A stretch of 64,000 nucleotides of DNA from Hyperoplus lanceolatus (Eukaryota; Chordata; Actinopteri; Uranoscopiformes; Ammodytidae), in assembly GCA_026929865.2 (NCBI GenBank), contig CM049407.1, forward strand, positions 1-64,000. Reading direction: 5' to 3'. Every line of letters starts with the position of its first letter. Position 1 is the first letter of the stretch. The notes beneath the pieces are model-generated. The model was not told the DNA's origin. It ran no database searches and was given only the letters and a program-made list of their open reading frames with translations. Below, piece after piece: positions 42,742 to 56,199 of this stretch. A program made the position numbers and the translations under genes.

Positions 42742-42742
42742 A
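42413..42742 (-). promoter_or_regulatory. Upstream region of gene 5 with expanded GT-type repeats
   Basis: A degenerate GT/GTCT/GAGT repeat of about 115 bp abuts the start codon. The gene 3 equivalent is about 60 bp. A conserved CCAAT-containing block at about 42595-42655 follows, then (GT)n at 42664-42740. Confidence 0.4.
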
Positions 42743-43061
42743 TATCAAACAAGTCAAATGTGTTAGTCAGACCGTTGGTTTGGCCTCATTTTTACCTCCG
42801 GTCCAAAAGTTCATCATCTAGCAACGAGAATCAAAACATGTTTATTTGTTCACTGTCCTTGGTCATGTTTGGTCATGAAAGATTTCTATTTGATGTTTAC
42901 TCGACTGCTGCAACATCATCCGGGAACTGACTGATGGACATTATTGCAAAATGAGGATCACTTGAGGATGAATAAAGTCAAAATTAAAATACTCGGTGCA
43001 TTTGGTGAATGAAGTAGTTTATGATTTAATTTCTCATGCTGTGTTCCCTGACACAATAATA

Positions 43062-43375
<314 letters not shown>

Positions 43376-43689
43376 CGCTGCTCAGGGTTCTCAACCCTCA
43401 CGCAATGAGAGTGAGACACACGCATTTCAGGCAATTCACACGCTCCACGCCACACCTTGCATTTCTCACGCAAATTATAACTCTGCCAAACAATTTATTT
43501 TATATATAGCTTCGATAAATCCTGGCCCTCACCACCATCACCTAGTGTTGCCACCCGTCCCGTTTTTCCCGAAATTGTTCTTTTTTTTCACCAGCTGTCC
43601 CGGGGAAAGAAAAAACTCTCCCGGAACACAATTTGTCCCGTTTTTTGGGGAAAAACTCATTTGATTTCCTTCGTTTAGTAGTTAAGGCC

Positions 43690-44645
43690 GTTTCACACGG
43701 GCCGAGGGGTTTGTTGCGCCCACTAATGCACTCTCAATGGAGAGGCGAGCGGGCAGAGAGAAGGCGCAGCGTTTCGTCAGGCGGCACGACAAGCGTGCAG
43801 GGGCGGTCTTAACGATCTCGGGGCCCGTTTCAAGACCCTTAATTTTTTCTATGAATAAATACGCAAAAATAAAAAAGATTGTGGAAACTAGTTGGTTCAT
43901 AGATGGATTATGAGATAATAGGCCCAGACTCTTAAAGCCCCCCGACCCCCCCCCATCCAGTCAGTTACATTGACTTTTCCGCAAAGATAGATACATTTAC
44001 TGGCATACACATATTAAGGAAGTCAGTGTTTCCCACAGGATTTTGAGAACATTGGTACAGTTTTAAAGTAAAATGCATCAATCTGATGCACTTTCAGAGG
44101 AAAATTTTGATTTAAATCAAATCTTGAGCTGCAGAAGGAACATTATTTTTCTTAAACAGGCAGCACTCTTTACTCTGCAACTGTAAAAATATTTCAGAAG
44201 ATTGGTCTGCAGACCCATGTTATATGATGGAGGGGCCCATTGCAACAGATACAGGGTGGAAAGCTACTTTTTATGAACAGTATATAATTTACACGTAGAA
44301 AGCTTATTCCTTTATGTGTGTGGGGGCCTTAGGGGCCCCTCATGAAGCCCATAAGACATAGCTAATAATGCTTTTGTTTTGCACTTACTTTTCTATTTTT
44401 AACCTACTAGTTGATGGGCCAAGTTGGTTTTAGTGCTCCCACATTCAAATGCGGACGCCGAAAGAGTCTTCTCCATGGTTGGTCTTCACCAGCACCAGAA
44501 ACAGACCATTATGATGGTCAAAATGGCTGGTGTGGAGCCACAGTGCTTCAAGTGGGAGTCAGAAAACCCCTATCCTGAAGGCCTCAAAATCTGCCACTCG
44601 AAGCTACAACAGCTAGCATCAGTAATATCCAGTATCCATATTTGC
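43690..44645 (+). mobile_element. Decayed hAT transposase remnant region
   Basis: The frame at 44424-44648 begins VLPHSNADAERVFSMV, the hAT C-terminal dimerisation signature (LPxSNADAERVFS). The region before it (GGGGCCCGTTTCAAGACCC; GGCCTTAGGGGCCCCTCATG) is non-coding element sequence. No DDE part is recognisable. Confidence 0.65.
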
Positions 44646-44944
44646 TGAACTGAACTAAGAGTTTTACTGAAATAACTACCCCGAACAACTACCCTAGGCC
44701 TACACCCATCTCACTAGTCTGGCATTTGGTATTAATCCAGTTTTACTTTCATCATAAAATTACTACAATAGGCTATATTTTAACAAAAACAAAGAAATTA
44801 TACTGAACTGAACTTGTGTTAAAAACCATTATTATGCTTTAAATTAATAAATAAACACACAATAAAATTTTGCTCGCGCGCCTCGCGCGCTCGCATGGGA
44901 AATCCGCTTCTGTCTCACTCTAAACAATTTCCAAAAGTTGAGAA

Positions 44945-46186
44945 CCCTGATACTTTCATACTATTTAGTACGCCAGAAAAAGATTGAGGATGTCCCAATA
45001 CATGCATGTCAATTGCAGTATGCCAAAAGTACCTAGATGCCCCACTAACTCCAATTGTATTTTGCAGTATTCATCTTTATTCTTGACATTTCTCGTCATA
45101 ATGAAAAAAAATCAACTACTCCTGTCCAGTTATTAGCCTCGTTTGAGTAGGAGCGGTCTTGCTCAGACCCGCGCAATTATGCTCTGCGCTCAAGACGCGC
45201 GTCATAATTGCACAGGTCTGAGCAAGACAGCTCTTACTCAAACGAGGCTATTTATAACCTTAAATCTCCGGTGAGTGTTGAACGTGCCAATGCTAATGTG
45301 TTGTTAGCTAGCTACTGTGAAGAGAAAAGAGACTATACATGCTGTTTTAGTTCAGAAACCTTTACTTAAAACACCAAACAGAGTCAAATGAAGGTTTTCC
45401 AATGTCTCACTAAACTTTTGGGCTCAAAGTGTGTCTGGCTACATGCTAAGCGCTAGCTGCTTACCCATAGTGTTAATTGGTTAGTGAGACTACTATGCTA
45501 ATATTATGCTAATCGGTAGCCACCCAGCAGTGTTAAATGATTCAAATTGGCTCCATAATTACAAATAAATACAAAAACAGTCCAATAAAACTCTACATTT
45601 TCTAATGTACTTTAGCTTCTATGAAAATGGTGAAATATTTTCCTTGAACACCTCGTACCTGTATCTGAATATAAGCTTAGGAAAGTCAGAATACAAGTAG
45701 AGCTGACTTTAAACTGCTGCATTTTAATCAAACCAACATATAATAAAGATATTTATAAAAGTAAATCAATAATATAATTTAAATTTAATACCCTTTCAGA
45801 CCAATGAAGGTAAATACTGGAAACGGCTCAAAGTGGTTAAATGCTCTGAGCAATAAAAACTTCTGTCTTGTTTTATTACGACTTGAAGCAATTGTTTGTT
45901 GTTGCTTTCAATCTGTTGATATTTAAATGAACCAACAATATTAATGAAATGTCCAGAGATGCTTTGCAGTGAAGTTTTATGACAAAGGAATCAGACAAAT
46001 TACATGACATGAAATTTCTCTTCAGTTGCAGATTTAAACATTTATGATTTATATATATGCTTTTATATGAAGGAAAATGAGAAGTTAAATTGACTTTGCT
46101 GCAGTGATTCAGATCTTTTAAATGCAAGAATTATTAAAGAAAAGCAAACCCTGCATTAGCATCATGGAGGTAAAGATGTTTGTGTG
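44945..46186. other. Duplicated block (paralogue of 1340-2551) and gene 6 3' flank
   Basis: It is collinear with 1340-2551, including the fold-back element (45134-45250) and the sequence GCTAGCTGCTTACCC. It joins the common C1q 3' flank from about 45520. This is direct evidence that gene 6 and gene 1 came from one segmental duplication. Confidence 0.8.
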
Positions 46187-49100
46187 TTACATGGTGAAAA
46201 GCAGATGGCCACTGAAGGTGGTGGGGTGATTCGTATCGTCATGCACTGTATGGCCAGCCCGCAGACGCACAAACACGACATCTCCAGCCTCCAGGAGCAG
46301 CGTGGCGCCTTGAGAAGCAGACTCTCCACCGGACGGCTGGAGCTCAAATGCGATGGAGATGTGCTCTGAGTTCTTCACCAAGAAGGCGGAGGTAGCATGA
46401 CCACCTCCGTATCCAAAGATGTGCATCTCAAAGTGATAGGCTCCTCTCAGCGGCGCAGTGAAGGCACCTGTGGATTTTTTTTTACATATTTTTGAGAAAT
46501 TCTTGAAATAATTTGCATATTTGCCAAAATCAAATCAATTATTCATAAATTTGCATCTCTTTTTAAAACCCAAAATCTAGATGTTGGACAGAGCCAGAGT
46601 TAAAATCTTTAATTTTTTCAACGTATTAGTTTCCAAAGTTTTTACAGAACAGATTTTGGAGACAGACTTTTTCATTTTATAAATCATAAAAAGAATAGAT
46701 ACAGCTCCTTTTTCAGCATGTTTGTAAGAAGGAAAAGTCTCATAAATCAGACAATGAACTAGCCTGGAAATCCAGACCCTGATATCTTGAACGATAGAGG
46801 GTCTAGCCACGATCATTAGGAATTTCCAACTCAAGGGGCGGCTCCTACTCGTGCATTTCAAATGCCACTGCACGCAGTTGGATAGCACTACAACCAATCA
46901 GAGCGATGCAGAAGGTGACGTAAGCCCCGTTCGTTTAGCGAACAGCTGTTAAACTGTTAAATTAAACGTTTGCCGTTGTCGGTCGGCAAAATAGAACATT
47001 CCACTTACTTGCTAATGAAAGATTTGAGTGCCATCTTCCAAATCGTTAAGGGTCGAGGCCAAAGCAGTCTCAAACTCACACAACATATCCGCAGCCATCT
47101 TTGATGTTTACTATCACGGCTTCGACGTCGCATGTACGTCACTGTCGTCATCCGGTTACGTCCACCCCAGAGTACCATATAAAGGGCTCTGGTGCGCCCA
47201 TATTAGATAGAACCAATTGAAACCACCAGCCAGATCTCTGGCTTTCTTGATAAAGCTTCAACGGAGCGTGTCCAGACCAACACGCGCAGTAAATTTAATT
47301 TGCCAGCGCCTAGTGGCAGGTCTGGGAATGCCAGGCTAACAATGAACAACATATGAACTAATCCTTCTGTAATAACCTTCAGAATAGTGCTAAGAATGAT
47401 TATGGAAAGTTTAGTTGATGTAAGTGCTTTAGAAGTTGAGATTTTTGTTTCAGAGTATTGAAAAAAACTAATGTTGAAATGGCTGTTAATAATATGGTTG
47501 TATAGGAGAAATAATGTAATGGAGGCTAAATAGACACAAATCTCAGAGTTAACCATTACTTGAAATTGATTTATGGATTTGCCAAAACTGAAATGTCTAG
47601 CTCAGGTACCTGTGACTGGGCTGTAGGCGTTTCCAATGTTGGTGACGACGCGTTTGTAGACCAGAGGAGTGTGTTGGTTTAAGGGTCCAAAGGTTTGATG
47701 GCCAGAAGCCACAAGAGAGGTCGAGAAAGCCACCTGTTTACCTGAGAGAGAGATAAATATATTCAGCTGTTTATCGTCTATCGATCAATTAACATTTATT
47801 TAGGTCCAAACTGCTTTACATCAAGGAAACAACGGCCTGTATGGAGTGGAAGCTCAACTGGGAACACTTCAGCAGAGCTTACACTCTATACAGGCTGGCT
47901 TTCCTGCCCTTTCCTGCCCTGGCCATAAACCCCATTAAAACCAAGGTCAAGTGGTTTGGTCGTAACCCACCCCTCCAAGATGGTACCATTCTGACTGTTA
48001 CAGGCCAAAAACTTGAACTAGTGTCCTCCTACAAATACCTGGGAGTCTGGATTGACAGCATCCTCTCCTTCACTGAACATAGTTAGAGGGTTAGGGGGTG
48101 ATAGGGTTAGGGGGTTAGAGGGTTAGGGGGTTAGAGGGTTAGGGGGTTAGAGGGTTAGAGGGTTAGGGGGTTAGGGGGTTAGAGGGTTAGGGGGTTAGGG
48201 GGTTAGAGGGTTAGGGGGTTAGGGGGTCAGAGGGTTAGAGGGTTAGAGGGTTAGAGGGTTAGGGGGTTAGAGGGTTAGAGGGTTAGAGGGTTAGAGGGTT
48301 AGGGGGTTAGGGGGAGTCTGGATTGACAGCATTCTCTCCTTCACTGAACATCTGTCCTTTCTGCAGTCCAAAGTAAAAGCCAGACTCAGCTTCCTCTATC
48401 GCCGCTCCTCATTCACTGCCTCTGTCAAACGCTCCCTGGTCCAGCTGACTGTCCTTCCACTATTCCATTACAGCGATGTCATCTACAGGTCCGCCCGTAA
48501 AGGAGCACCTGAGCGGCTTAACGTCCTCTATCACTCGGCCATCCGTTTTGCAGCTAATGCCCCGTACAGGACCCATCACTGTGACCTCTTCACCTTGGTA
48601 AACTGGCCACCCCTGGACATCAGGCACAACATCCACTGGCTGATGCTGTTTTTTAAAACTCTTCTAGGTCTCACTCCTCCCTATCTAACTCAGCTTCTTC
48701 ACCTGCGCCCCCACCCTACACACAACACCCGTTCTGCCCCCCTCATTCTGTTGAATGCTCCGAGGGCATACTCCTCCCTGGGCCTCCTCCTTCCAGTTTG
48801 CAGCCGCTGACAGCTGGAACCAACTTCAAAAATCCCTACAGTTACAATCCTATACCTCTGTTCAGAGCCGGCCCAAGCCTTCAGGGGGCCCTAAGCGAAA
48901 AATGATTCGGGGGCCCCTCACCAATGTTAGCGCTGCTGAAACTATAGATCTGTGTTGAATATCTTTCACACACCCAGTGTTTTCCGCTAGTGCCTTCACT
49001 GTGCAGCTGTGCGAAAATATTAGACAGCCGAGATTCAGACCCTCCTAGGGGGGTTCGGGGGTATGCCCCCCCGTGAGATTTTTTTAACCTTTTTAAAGTG

Positions 49101-50331
49101 AAATGCATGAATCTGGTGCACTTTGAGAGGAAAATTTAGAGGCTAAATCTGAGAAATTTTGTGTGAACAAATAATTTGGAGACACTGGGTCAAATGAATT
49201 AGAAGCTATTGAAGAAGGACACATGGATTTTCCATAAAAATATTAATATAAAATAAAATATTATGGAGGGTCCTCTGGGTTGGGCTTGGAGCTCTTTTTC
49301 TTTTACGGGACATATTTCTCTGTAATATAATGAATGCATTTAAATGCAGTGTGAGGAACGAAGCAGAAGAACTCTGTTGTCCAGCTACTGTATCTTTTTT
49401 TTCCACAGACAAGGCTGAAATAGGCTGATATATGATGATAATATCAAACACACAAACTAAAAAAAAAAAAAAAAAAATGTTTTTTTTTTTTTTTTTTAGG
49501 GGGCCCCCCAGGCAGTCGGGGGCCCTAAGCGGCCGCTTAGTTCGCTTATGCCTCGGGCCGGCTCTGCCTCTGTTAGACTCTTCAAACAGGCCCTAACTAA
49601 ATGTATAAAGCACACCTGTAGCTGCTTCAGTCTAAGCTCACCGTGATCTAGTACATTTATCTATTGCTATGCCGTATGTTACTGCTGTTTGTCTAACTTC
49701 TGTTGCTATGTTGAATATGTTATTGTTGTCTATGTGTGATTTTACTGGCTATAGTTCAGTGTTGTCTTGTTCTCTCCCTCTCCCCTCTCCCCCCAGGAGG
49801 TCATTCACCTCCTACCAGGCCATTGCTTAAATAAGACTTTGTTTCTTGTTCCTGTTTAAATAAAGGTTGATGATGATGATGAACTATAAAATGTAACATA
49901 CAGTAAAATGAGAACAGTTTACACATCAGCAGGAGGAAAATGTCACAGTGCTAGTGTGTATTAAAGCCTTTCTAAATTAATAAGTTTTCAGGTTAGATTT
50001 AAACTGGGCTGCGTCTGTGATGGTGTTAATGTCAGGGGGAGACATGTTCTATATTCTCGGGCAGCAACTGTTAAAGTGAGATCACCCCAAAGTTTGTACC
50101 TCGACCGTGGGACTTTAAAAGAAGTTGCTTGGATGACCACAGTGACCTGCTGTCACTTTATCAAGATTTTTTTAAGTAATGAAAATACATTCTGGTTGAA
50201 AATGTTTGAACATGTTTTTGTTGAGGAGACGTGATTAATCCACAAACCTTGCAGCTGTTTCTTCAGCTTCTCAACTTCAGCCTGCTGTCTTGCTGCTTGT
50301 TCTGGAAAACAACAACACAGATAAAGTGTGT

Positions 50332-50410
<79 letters not shown>

Positions 50411-51653
50411 ATTTTTAGTTTATTTATTTAGCACACATTAACAATTAATGGTGCAAGGAGGGAACGAAGCCCAATGGGCTTGTACAGAGTTCCACCCCTA
50501 TCAATAATCACAATGAAATCATATTCAAGCTAACAAATAAACTCTAGAAATTAAGGAGACAAAGTACATAAATACTCAAAATAATCAAAAATAGATGGGA
50601 AAAAAATTTGATAAATACATGTCAAAGATAATGAAAAAATTAGAAAGAAAAAGAAAAAAGCAAAGGAGAAGACAGGAGGTTATTAGAAGATTCACAAAAA
50701 GATAAGGTGTTTTTTAAGCTGCTTTTTAAAGAGTGAGTGGGATGATATGGATCTTAAAAGGGGAGGTAAGACATTCCATAATGCCGGGCCTCTATAATAT
50801 ATACTAAATTGATGATGTGATGTGCGGGAAAAGGGTAAAGATAAGTTGTTATTGGTGCTCTGTCTAGTGCGATATGAATGTACGTTAAATGAATAAGTAA
50901 ACAAAGTCTGAAAGCTTTCCGGGAGATCTTGGTTTCTGTAAATAAACTTGTGAATGAATAAACATATGAGATAGATATTCAATTTGTGAATTGGAAATAT
51001 ATAAAAATTAATAAAAAGTGGTGCTGACGGAGCATATCTATTTGAATGTGAGATGAATCTTAAGAATCGCTTCTGAATAATACATAATTTTTTGAGATGG
51101 TAGGGATATGAAGCTGCCCAGACCAGATTACAGTAGTTCAGGAAAGGAAACAAAAAACTATAATATAACGTTAAATGGGCAGAAGGATGAATTAAAGGAC
51201 AAACTTTCCTTAATATGCCCATCATCTTTGTGGACCTTTTGCAAACCAGGTCAATGTGATTTTACCAATTAAGTCTTTCATCAACTAGAACTCCCAAAAA
51301 TTTGGTAGCCTTTACTTGCATAATTTCTGATAAGTTAATAAGTACTTTTGCTTGTTCTTTGGGGTAAGACTTGTTTATGTTGCAAAAGATCACAAAGTTA
51401 CATTTCTTCACATTAAGTGTTAATTTATTAATTTGAAACCATTTGGCAATAGAGCATAATTCATCATTCACACAGTCAATCAAATAATTAAAGTCATTAT
51501 GAGTTGCTATGAGATTAGTGTCATCAGCAAATAATATAGGAAAAAGATGTTTGCAAGACATGGCTAAATCGTTTATATAGATCAAAAATAATAAAGGGCC
51601 CAGTATTGAGCCCTGTGGCACCCCATGTATAATTCTGGACTTGGTAGAAGAAT

Positions 51654-51722
<69 letters not shown>

Positions 51723-53099
51723 TGTGATGATTTCCACGCATCTTGCAGCTTATCCTCCTGTTTGTCCAGTTTTGCTGCTTGTCCTCAAAATATAAATACA
51801 ACGTTTGATTTCACTTCCAAAGCGTTTACATTGGGCTTGACTTTCTTTCTCTCTGTTATTTTAAAAGTCATCCCTATAATTTATATGAGACTGTCCACCG
51901 CGACCCATTACGTCACCGCGACCCATTACGTTCAAGCACCACGTACATTTGAAGAAACAATTGCTGAAGGATTCTCGTTGGTCTGAGGTGGAAGTGGAAT
52001 ATTTCCTTGCAAATTTGTACGGATGAAAATATTCAAAAACAATCGTTTAGCCTACAAGTAGCTTATGCTCCAAATCCCAAACGTGCACAGTGACGTAGGG
52101 AAGGAGCAACTGTACTCAGGACCAGATCTTTAGGTGTTGTGTTAATACAGGCCAGCAGGGGAGTAGGGAGGGAGAGGGGGGGGGGCAATCGTACTTGAGT
52201 ACGGTACAGGGCAACTTTGCCTGGTGTGAGTGCGCCCTTAGAAGAAGTTGCTTGGATGACCACAGTTAGATTTAAACTGGGCTGCGTCTGGGATGGTGTT
52301 AATGTCAGGGGGAGTGACATGTTCGACCACCCCAAAAGTTTGTACCTCGACCGTGGGACTTTAAAAGAAGTTGATTGAAAATCCACAGTGAAAATGTTTG
52401 AACAGGTTTTTGTTAGAGGAGGAGACGTGAATCCACAAACCTTGCAGCTGTTTCTTCAGCGTCTCAACCTCAGTCTGCTGATCTGAAAAAGAAAACACAG
52501 ATAAGTTTGAGAAAGAGAGAGGGGGAGAGGGAGGGGGAGAGGGAGAGGGAGAGGGGTGAGGGAGGGAGAGAAAGAGACACAGATGTGATGATTTCCACAC
52601 ACCTTGTAGCTGATCCTCCTGTTTGTCCAGTTTCGCTGCTTGTTCTGAAAAAAATTATAAAAAGTTTGATTCTCAGCAATTTTTAATAGTTGAGCACATA
52701 TACAGGTCAAGCCTTGTATAAAGCGAGCAGATTTGCCCACTCCATACATAAGTGTTTAAACTTGAACATTTTCCCTAAATTTGGAACAAACAACTCTTAA
52801 CCACTACACCACGAGCAAACAAATACCAATTTTTTCATCGACTTTTAAGACTTCATCTACTTCCATTGCAAGTTGTGAACCAATTCATCTTTGTAGCACA
52901 CTATTATCCTGACAGACACTGTACCTTTATTCTCTGCTTGCAGGTATTTCATCTCCACCTCCTGCTTAGCCAGTGAGGCGGTGATCTCTCTCAGTGCAGC
53001 GTGGACGTCCTGCAGACACGGCTGTTGGTCTGACACAATTGTTATCTCATTGGCGTAGACGGAACAGACGAGCATCAAAACCACAAGGACCTTCATCAT
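46187..53099 (-). CDS. Gene 6: C1q-domain gene (subtype A)
   Basis: Exons: 53099-52925 (signal; MMKVLVVLMLVCSVYA then [20 protein letters not shown]), 52644-52603, 52482-52441 and 50301-50248 (coil exons; [49 protein letters not shown]), 47741-47610 (132 nt, first half of C1q) and 46467-46187 ([49 protein letters not shown]). Total 726 nt, about 241 residues, frame intact. A fourth coil exon at 51783-51742 has lost its donor (GT to AT) and is left out. This copy keeps the coil exon missing from its sister gene 1. The domain shows EM in place of EW in the YHFEWH strand and a Phe in VVFVRL. Introns hold a LINE with an octamer array and a hAT element, a second LINE, and a miniature element. Confidence 0.83.
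46760..47338. mobile_element. Miniature element with 9-bp target duplication
   Basis: The ends TAGCCTGGAAATCCAGACC and GGTCTGGGAATGCCAGGCTA are inverted. The flanks ACAATGAAC occur on both sides, and the empty site is in gene 1 at about 3212. A 9-bp duplication fits Mutator-like elements better than hAT (8 bp). Related pieces are at about 53530-53720 and 54862-55070. Confidence 0.75.
48080..48313 (+). repeat. Telomere-like octamer array inside a LINE reading frame
   Basis: About 28 units of TTAGGGGG or TTAGAGGG. The array is bounded on both sides by the same LINE segment (GGGAGTCTGGATTGACAGCA; about 40 bp at 48039-48079 and 48311-48351). The unit is 8 bp, not the vertebrate telomeric hexamer. 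Confidence 0.85.
48863..49566 (+). mobile_element. Complete CAGAGCCGG-family hAT element
   Basis: The termini are CAGAGCCGGCCCAAGCC and GCCTCGGGCCGGCTCTG, with an exact 8-bp duplication CCTCTGTT at 48855-48862 and 49567-49574. The empty site is in gene 1 (about 7923). No transposase frame. This reference copy explains 1-812, 25814-26768 (inverted) and 30895-31675. Confidence 0.88.
50407..51656 (-). mobile_element. Truncated LINE, reverse transcriptase and tail
   Basis: On the minus strand: IHGVPQGSILGPLLFLIYIN, ILFADDTNLIATHNDFNYLI (FADD catalytic motif), WFQINKLTLNVKKCNFVIF, then FLNYCNLVWAASYPYHLKKL. A frame change separates the parts near 51230. Both ends abut (GA)n, so it inserted into the GA tract beside gene 6 coil exons. 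The clade is uncertain (Jockey/I or Rex1-like). Confidence 0.82.
51742..51783 (-). pseudogene. Gene 6 coil exon with lost donor site
   Basis: It is a 42-nt coil exon matching EQAAKLDKQEDKLQ but with GAC at the first codon. The bases after CTGCAAG are AT in place of GT, whereas the paralogues have GTGCGTGG or GTGTGTGG. It is expected to be skipped, which keeps the frame. Confidence 0.7.
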
Positions 53100-55194
53100 G
53101 ACGCTGATGGTTTAACTGTGTGATGTGTTAACCTGTGATGTGTTTATGTAGAACAGCAGAAAGAGGCGTGGAGGAAAAGGAGACCTATATATGAACATAA
53201 GAGGCTCCATCTCAAACAACCTGTTCTCTGAGTATGTCAGACTTCAACATTTTTCACCTGAGGGAGTTTGGGAGGAACCTCTGTGACTTCCCAGAAGGGT
53301 TTGACTGTGGAATGTTCAAACCTGGTTGGTCTGGTTTCTGTGCTGCTCAGAAAACCACGTGACACTCTTGTTGGCATGTGATGGAAATACCTTTTCAGAC
53401 TGTTATTCACAGCACAGGTGTTCCAGTCTTATTGAGATTGAAACAGTTCAAGTCCAGTGAATGGTTATATTAACAATAAATGTCAAAATAATGTAAATGT
53501 ATTTCATTGTTGCAAACAATTGGTCCAGGTGGACTTTCCCAACTCCAGGGGCGGCACCTACTCGTGCATCTCAAACACCACTGCACGCAATTGGATAACA
53601 CTACGACCACATTTAAGTGACGAGGCTAGTATCCGCATCAATCTTTGTCGTCATCCGGTTAGGTCCGCCCCAGAGCCCCATACATAGGGCTCTGGCCCCG
53701 CCCATATCAGATAGAACGATTTGATTGGTTGTGAACTGTGTTGTTTTTTCAGTATTGGGAGGTACAAGACCCCTCCAAAGAATGGGTGATTTTGCCCATT
53801 AATAAAGTATTACACAGTGTTGTGTTGGTAAAGAATGTGATAACACATAATGTAGAAGTCTTCCTGTCCGTCTCTGCTTCGTAGAGATCAGGGAAGAGAA
53901 GCGAGGGCTGGGATCTGACCCTAGTGTTTCCTCACTCTTATGCTGCTGTGATTCCCCGAACACACATGAGCCTCGTTCGACTTGGAGCCGTCATGCTCAG
54001 ACCTGCGCAACTATGAAGCGCGTCTTGCTGAGCGCACAACAGAAATGCTGCAAAAATGCTGCGCGCTCAGCAAGCCGAGCATCATAATTGCCCAAGTCTT
54101 AGCAAGACGCGACATCTCAAACGAGGCTACTATCATTTGGCAGCTGTACTTTCAGCTTGACAGAGTCCGGCCCTTGAGTTCAGATCGTGTAAGATCTTAA
54201 GAAATAAATGGTACAAATGATGAGAATACAGCTTTAATTCTGCTAGTTTAACATAATATCTTGAAGGGATCTTTGCTCTTAAACTGATTGTGTTAATATG
54301 TTGCTGGTTTGTGTTTCTGGTACTGAGGAAATATTAAAAGAAAAAAATTAAGTGAGTTTGTGAGGAACCTCTGTGACTTCCCAGAAGGGTTTGACTGTGG
54401 AATGTTCAAACCTGGTTGGTCTGGTTTCTGTGCTGCTCAGAAAACCACGTGACACTCTTGTTGGCATGTGATGGAAATACCTTTTCAGACTGTTATTCAC
54501 AGCACAGTTGTTCCAGTCTTATTGAGATTGAAACAGTTCAAGTCCAGTGAATGGTTATATTAACAATAAATGTCAAAATAATGTAAATTACTTTATTTAC
54601 TTTATGCTTTTCTGCTGCAATGGAACTAAATGAAGCTTTGAAGTTGATGCAAGCAATTGGTCCAGGTGTCCCAATCTTCAGTTGATGACTTCCAAACCCT
54701 GTGTCTGTATGAAAGCAGAGTTGGAATGGATTGTGTTACTACTACACCCTCTGAAGCATTATGAGGACAGTACTGCAGGCAATAGTAGATTTATATTATT
54801 GATTGATTATTTTAATTTAAAAGCACATTGAGAAAATTACAATAAAAAACTGGAAAAATGGTAGCCTTGAAATCCAGACCCACATCTAAAACAATGTAGG
54901 GTCTGTCAATGAGCAATAGACCTTCCCAACTCAAGGGGCGGCACCAACGCATGCATTTCAAATACCACTGCACGCAATTGGATAACACTACGACCACATG
55001 TTTTAAGTGTTGAGGCCAAATCAGTTTCAAACAATGTATCCGCATCCATCTGTATTGTTTACTATCACCACTTGTAATGGAAGTTTTTATCTGTCATACT
55101 GCATTGTGGATCTTATCACAACCATGTTAATAATTACCCTCTGTTATCAGAAAAAAATGATTCTCACCATTTCATTCAGTTTGTTTTCTCTTTC
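53100..55194. other. Intergenic region, genes 6-7: repeat fragments, no gene
   Basis: A segment of about 200 bp (GAGGAACCTCTGTGACTTCC onward) is present twice, at 53274-53500 and 54361-54590. Between them are a fold-back copy (53968-54129) and Mutator-like fragments. Open frames are short and featureless. Confidence 0.65.
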
Positions 55195-55482
55195 AACCTG
55201 TTGATATTTAAATGAACCAACAATATTAATGAAACGTCCAGAGAAGCTTTGCAGTGAAGTTTAATGACAAAGGAATCAGACAAATTACATGACATGAAAC
55301 GTGTCTTCATTCAGTTGCAGATTTGAACTTTTATGACTATTATGCTTTTATATGAAGGAAACTGAGAAGTTAAGATACTTTGCTACAGTGATTCAGATTA
55401 AGATTATGGTCTTTTAAGCACCAGAATTATTAAATAAATTAAAACCCTGCATTAACATCATGTAGATGAAGATGTTTGTGTC

Positions 55483-56153
55483 TTACATGTTGAAAAGCAG
55501 ATGTCCACTGAAGGTGGTGTGGTGATTGTAACTGTCATACGCTGTTGCGCCACCCCACAGACGCACAGACACAACATCTCCAGCCTCCAGAAGCAGTGAG
55601 GCGCCGTTAGAAGCAGAGGCTGCATGGGATGGCTGGAGCTCAAATGCGAGGAAGATGTGCTCTTTGTTCTTGAACAAAACAGCACCGTTGGGTTTACCTC
55701 CGGGTCCATAAACGTGCCACTCGAAGTGATAGGCTCCTTTCAGCGGTGCAGTAAAAGCACCTGTGGAAATTTGTTATTATTGTGCTCAGAATGATTATGG
55801 TAAGTTTGGTTCATGTAAGTGCTTTAGAAGTTGAGATTTTTGTTTCAGAGTATTGAAAAAACTAATGTTGAAATGATGGCTGTTAATAATATGGTTGTAT
55901 AGGAGAAATAATGTAATGGAGGCTAAATAGACACAAATCTCAGAGTTAACCATTGCTTGAAATTGAATTATAGTTTTGCCTATCGCCTTAAATGGAGAAC
56001 ATTCAGTTCAGGTACCTGTGACTGGGCTGTAGGTGTTTCCAATGTTGGTGACGACGTGTTTGAAGACCAGAGGAGCGTTTCTGTTAAAGGGTCCAATGGT
56101 TTGACGGCCAGTATCCACAAGAGAGGCAGAGAAAGCCACCTGTTTACCTGAGA

Positions 56154-56199
<46 letters not shown>

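Larger units (their letters stand above)
47832..49870 (+). mobile_element. Non-LTR retrotransposon 3' region, same insertion as in gene 1
   Basis: The coding text runs from WKLNWEHFSRAYTLYRLAF and [20 protein letters not shown] to [10 protein letters not shown], ending in (GAT)n. It is interrupted by a telomere-like octamer array (48080-48313) and a hAT element (48863-49566). The insertion site is identical to that of the LINE at 3705-8235. Confidence 0.8.

Noticed and set aside
48080-48313. Chromosome end or interstitial telomere
   Set aside because: The unit is an octamer, lies within a LINE, and is bounded on both sides by LINE coding sequence, so it is not a telomere fusion.
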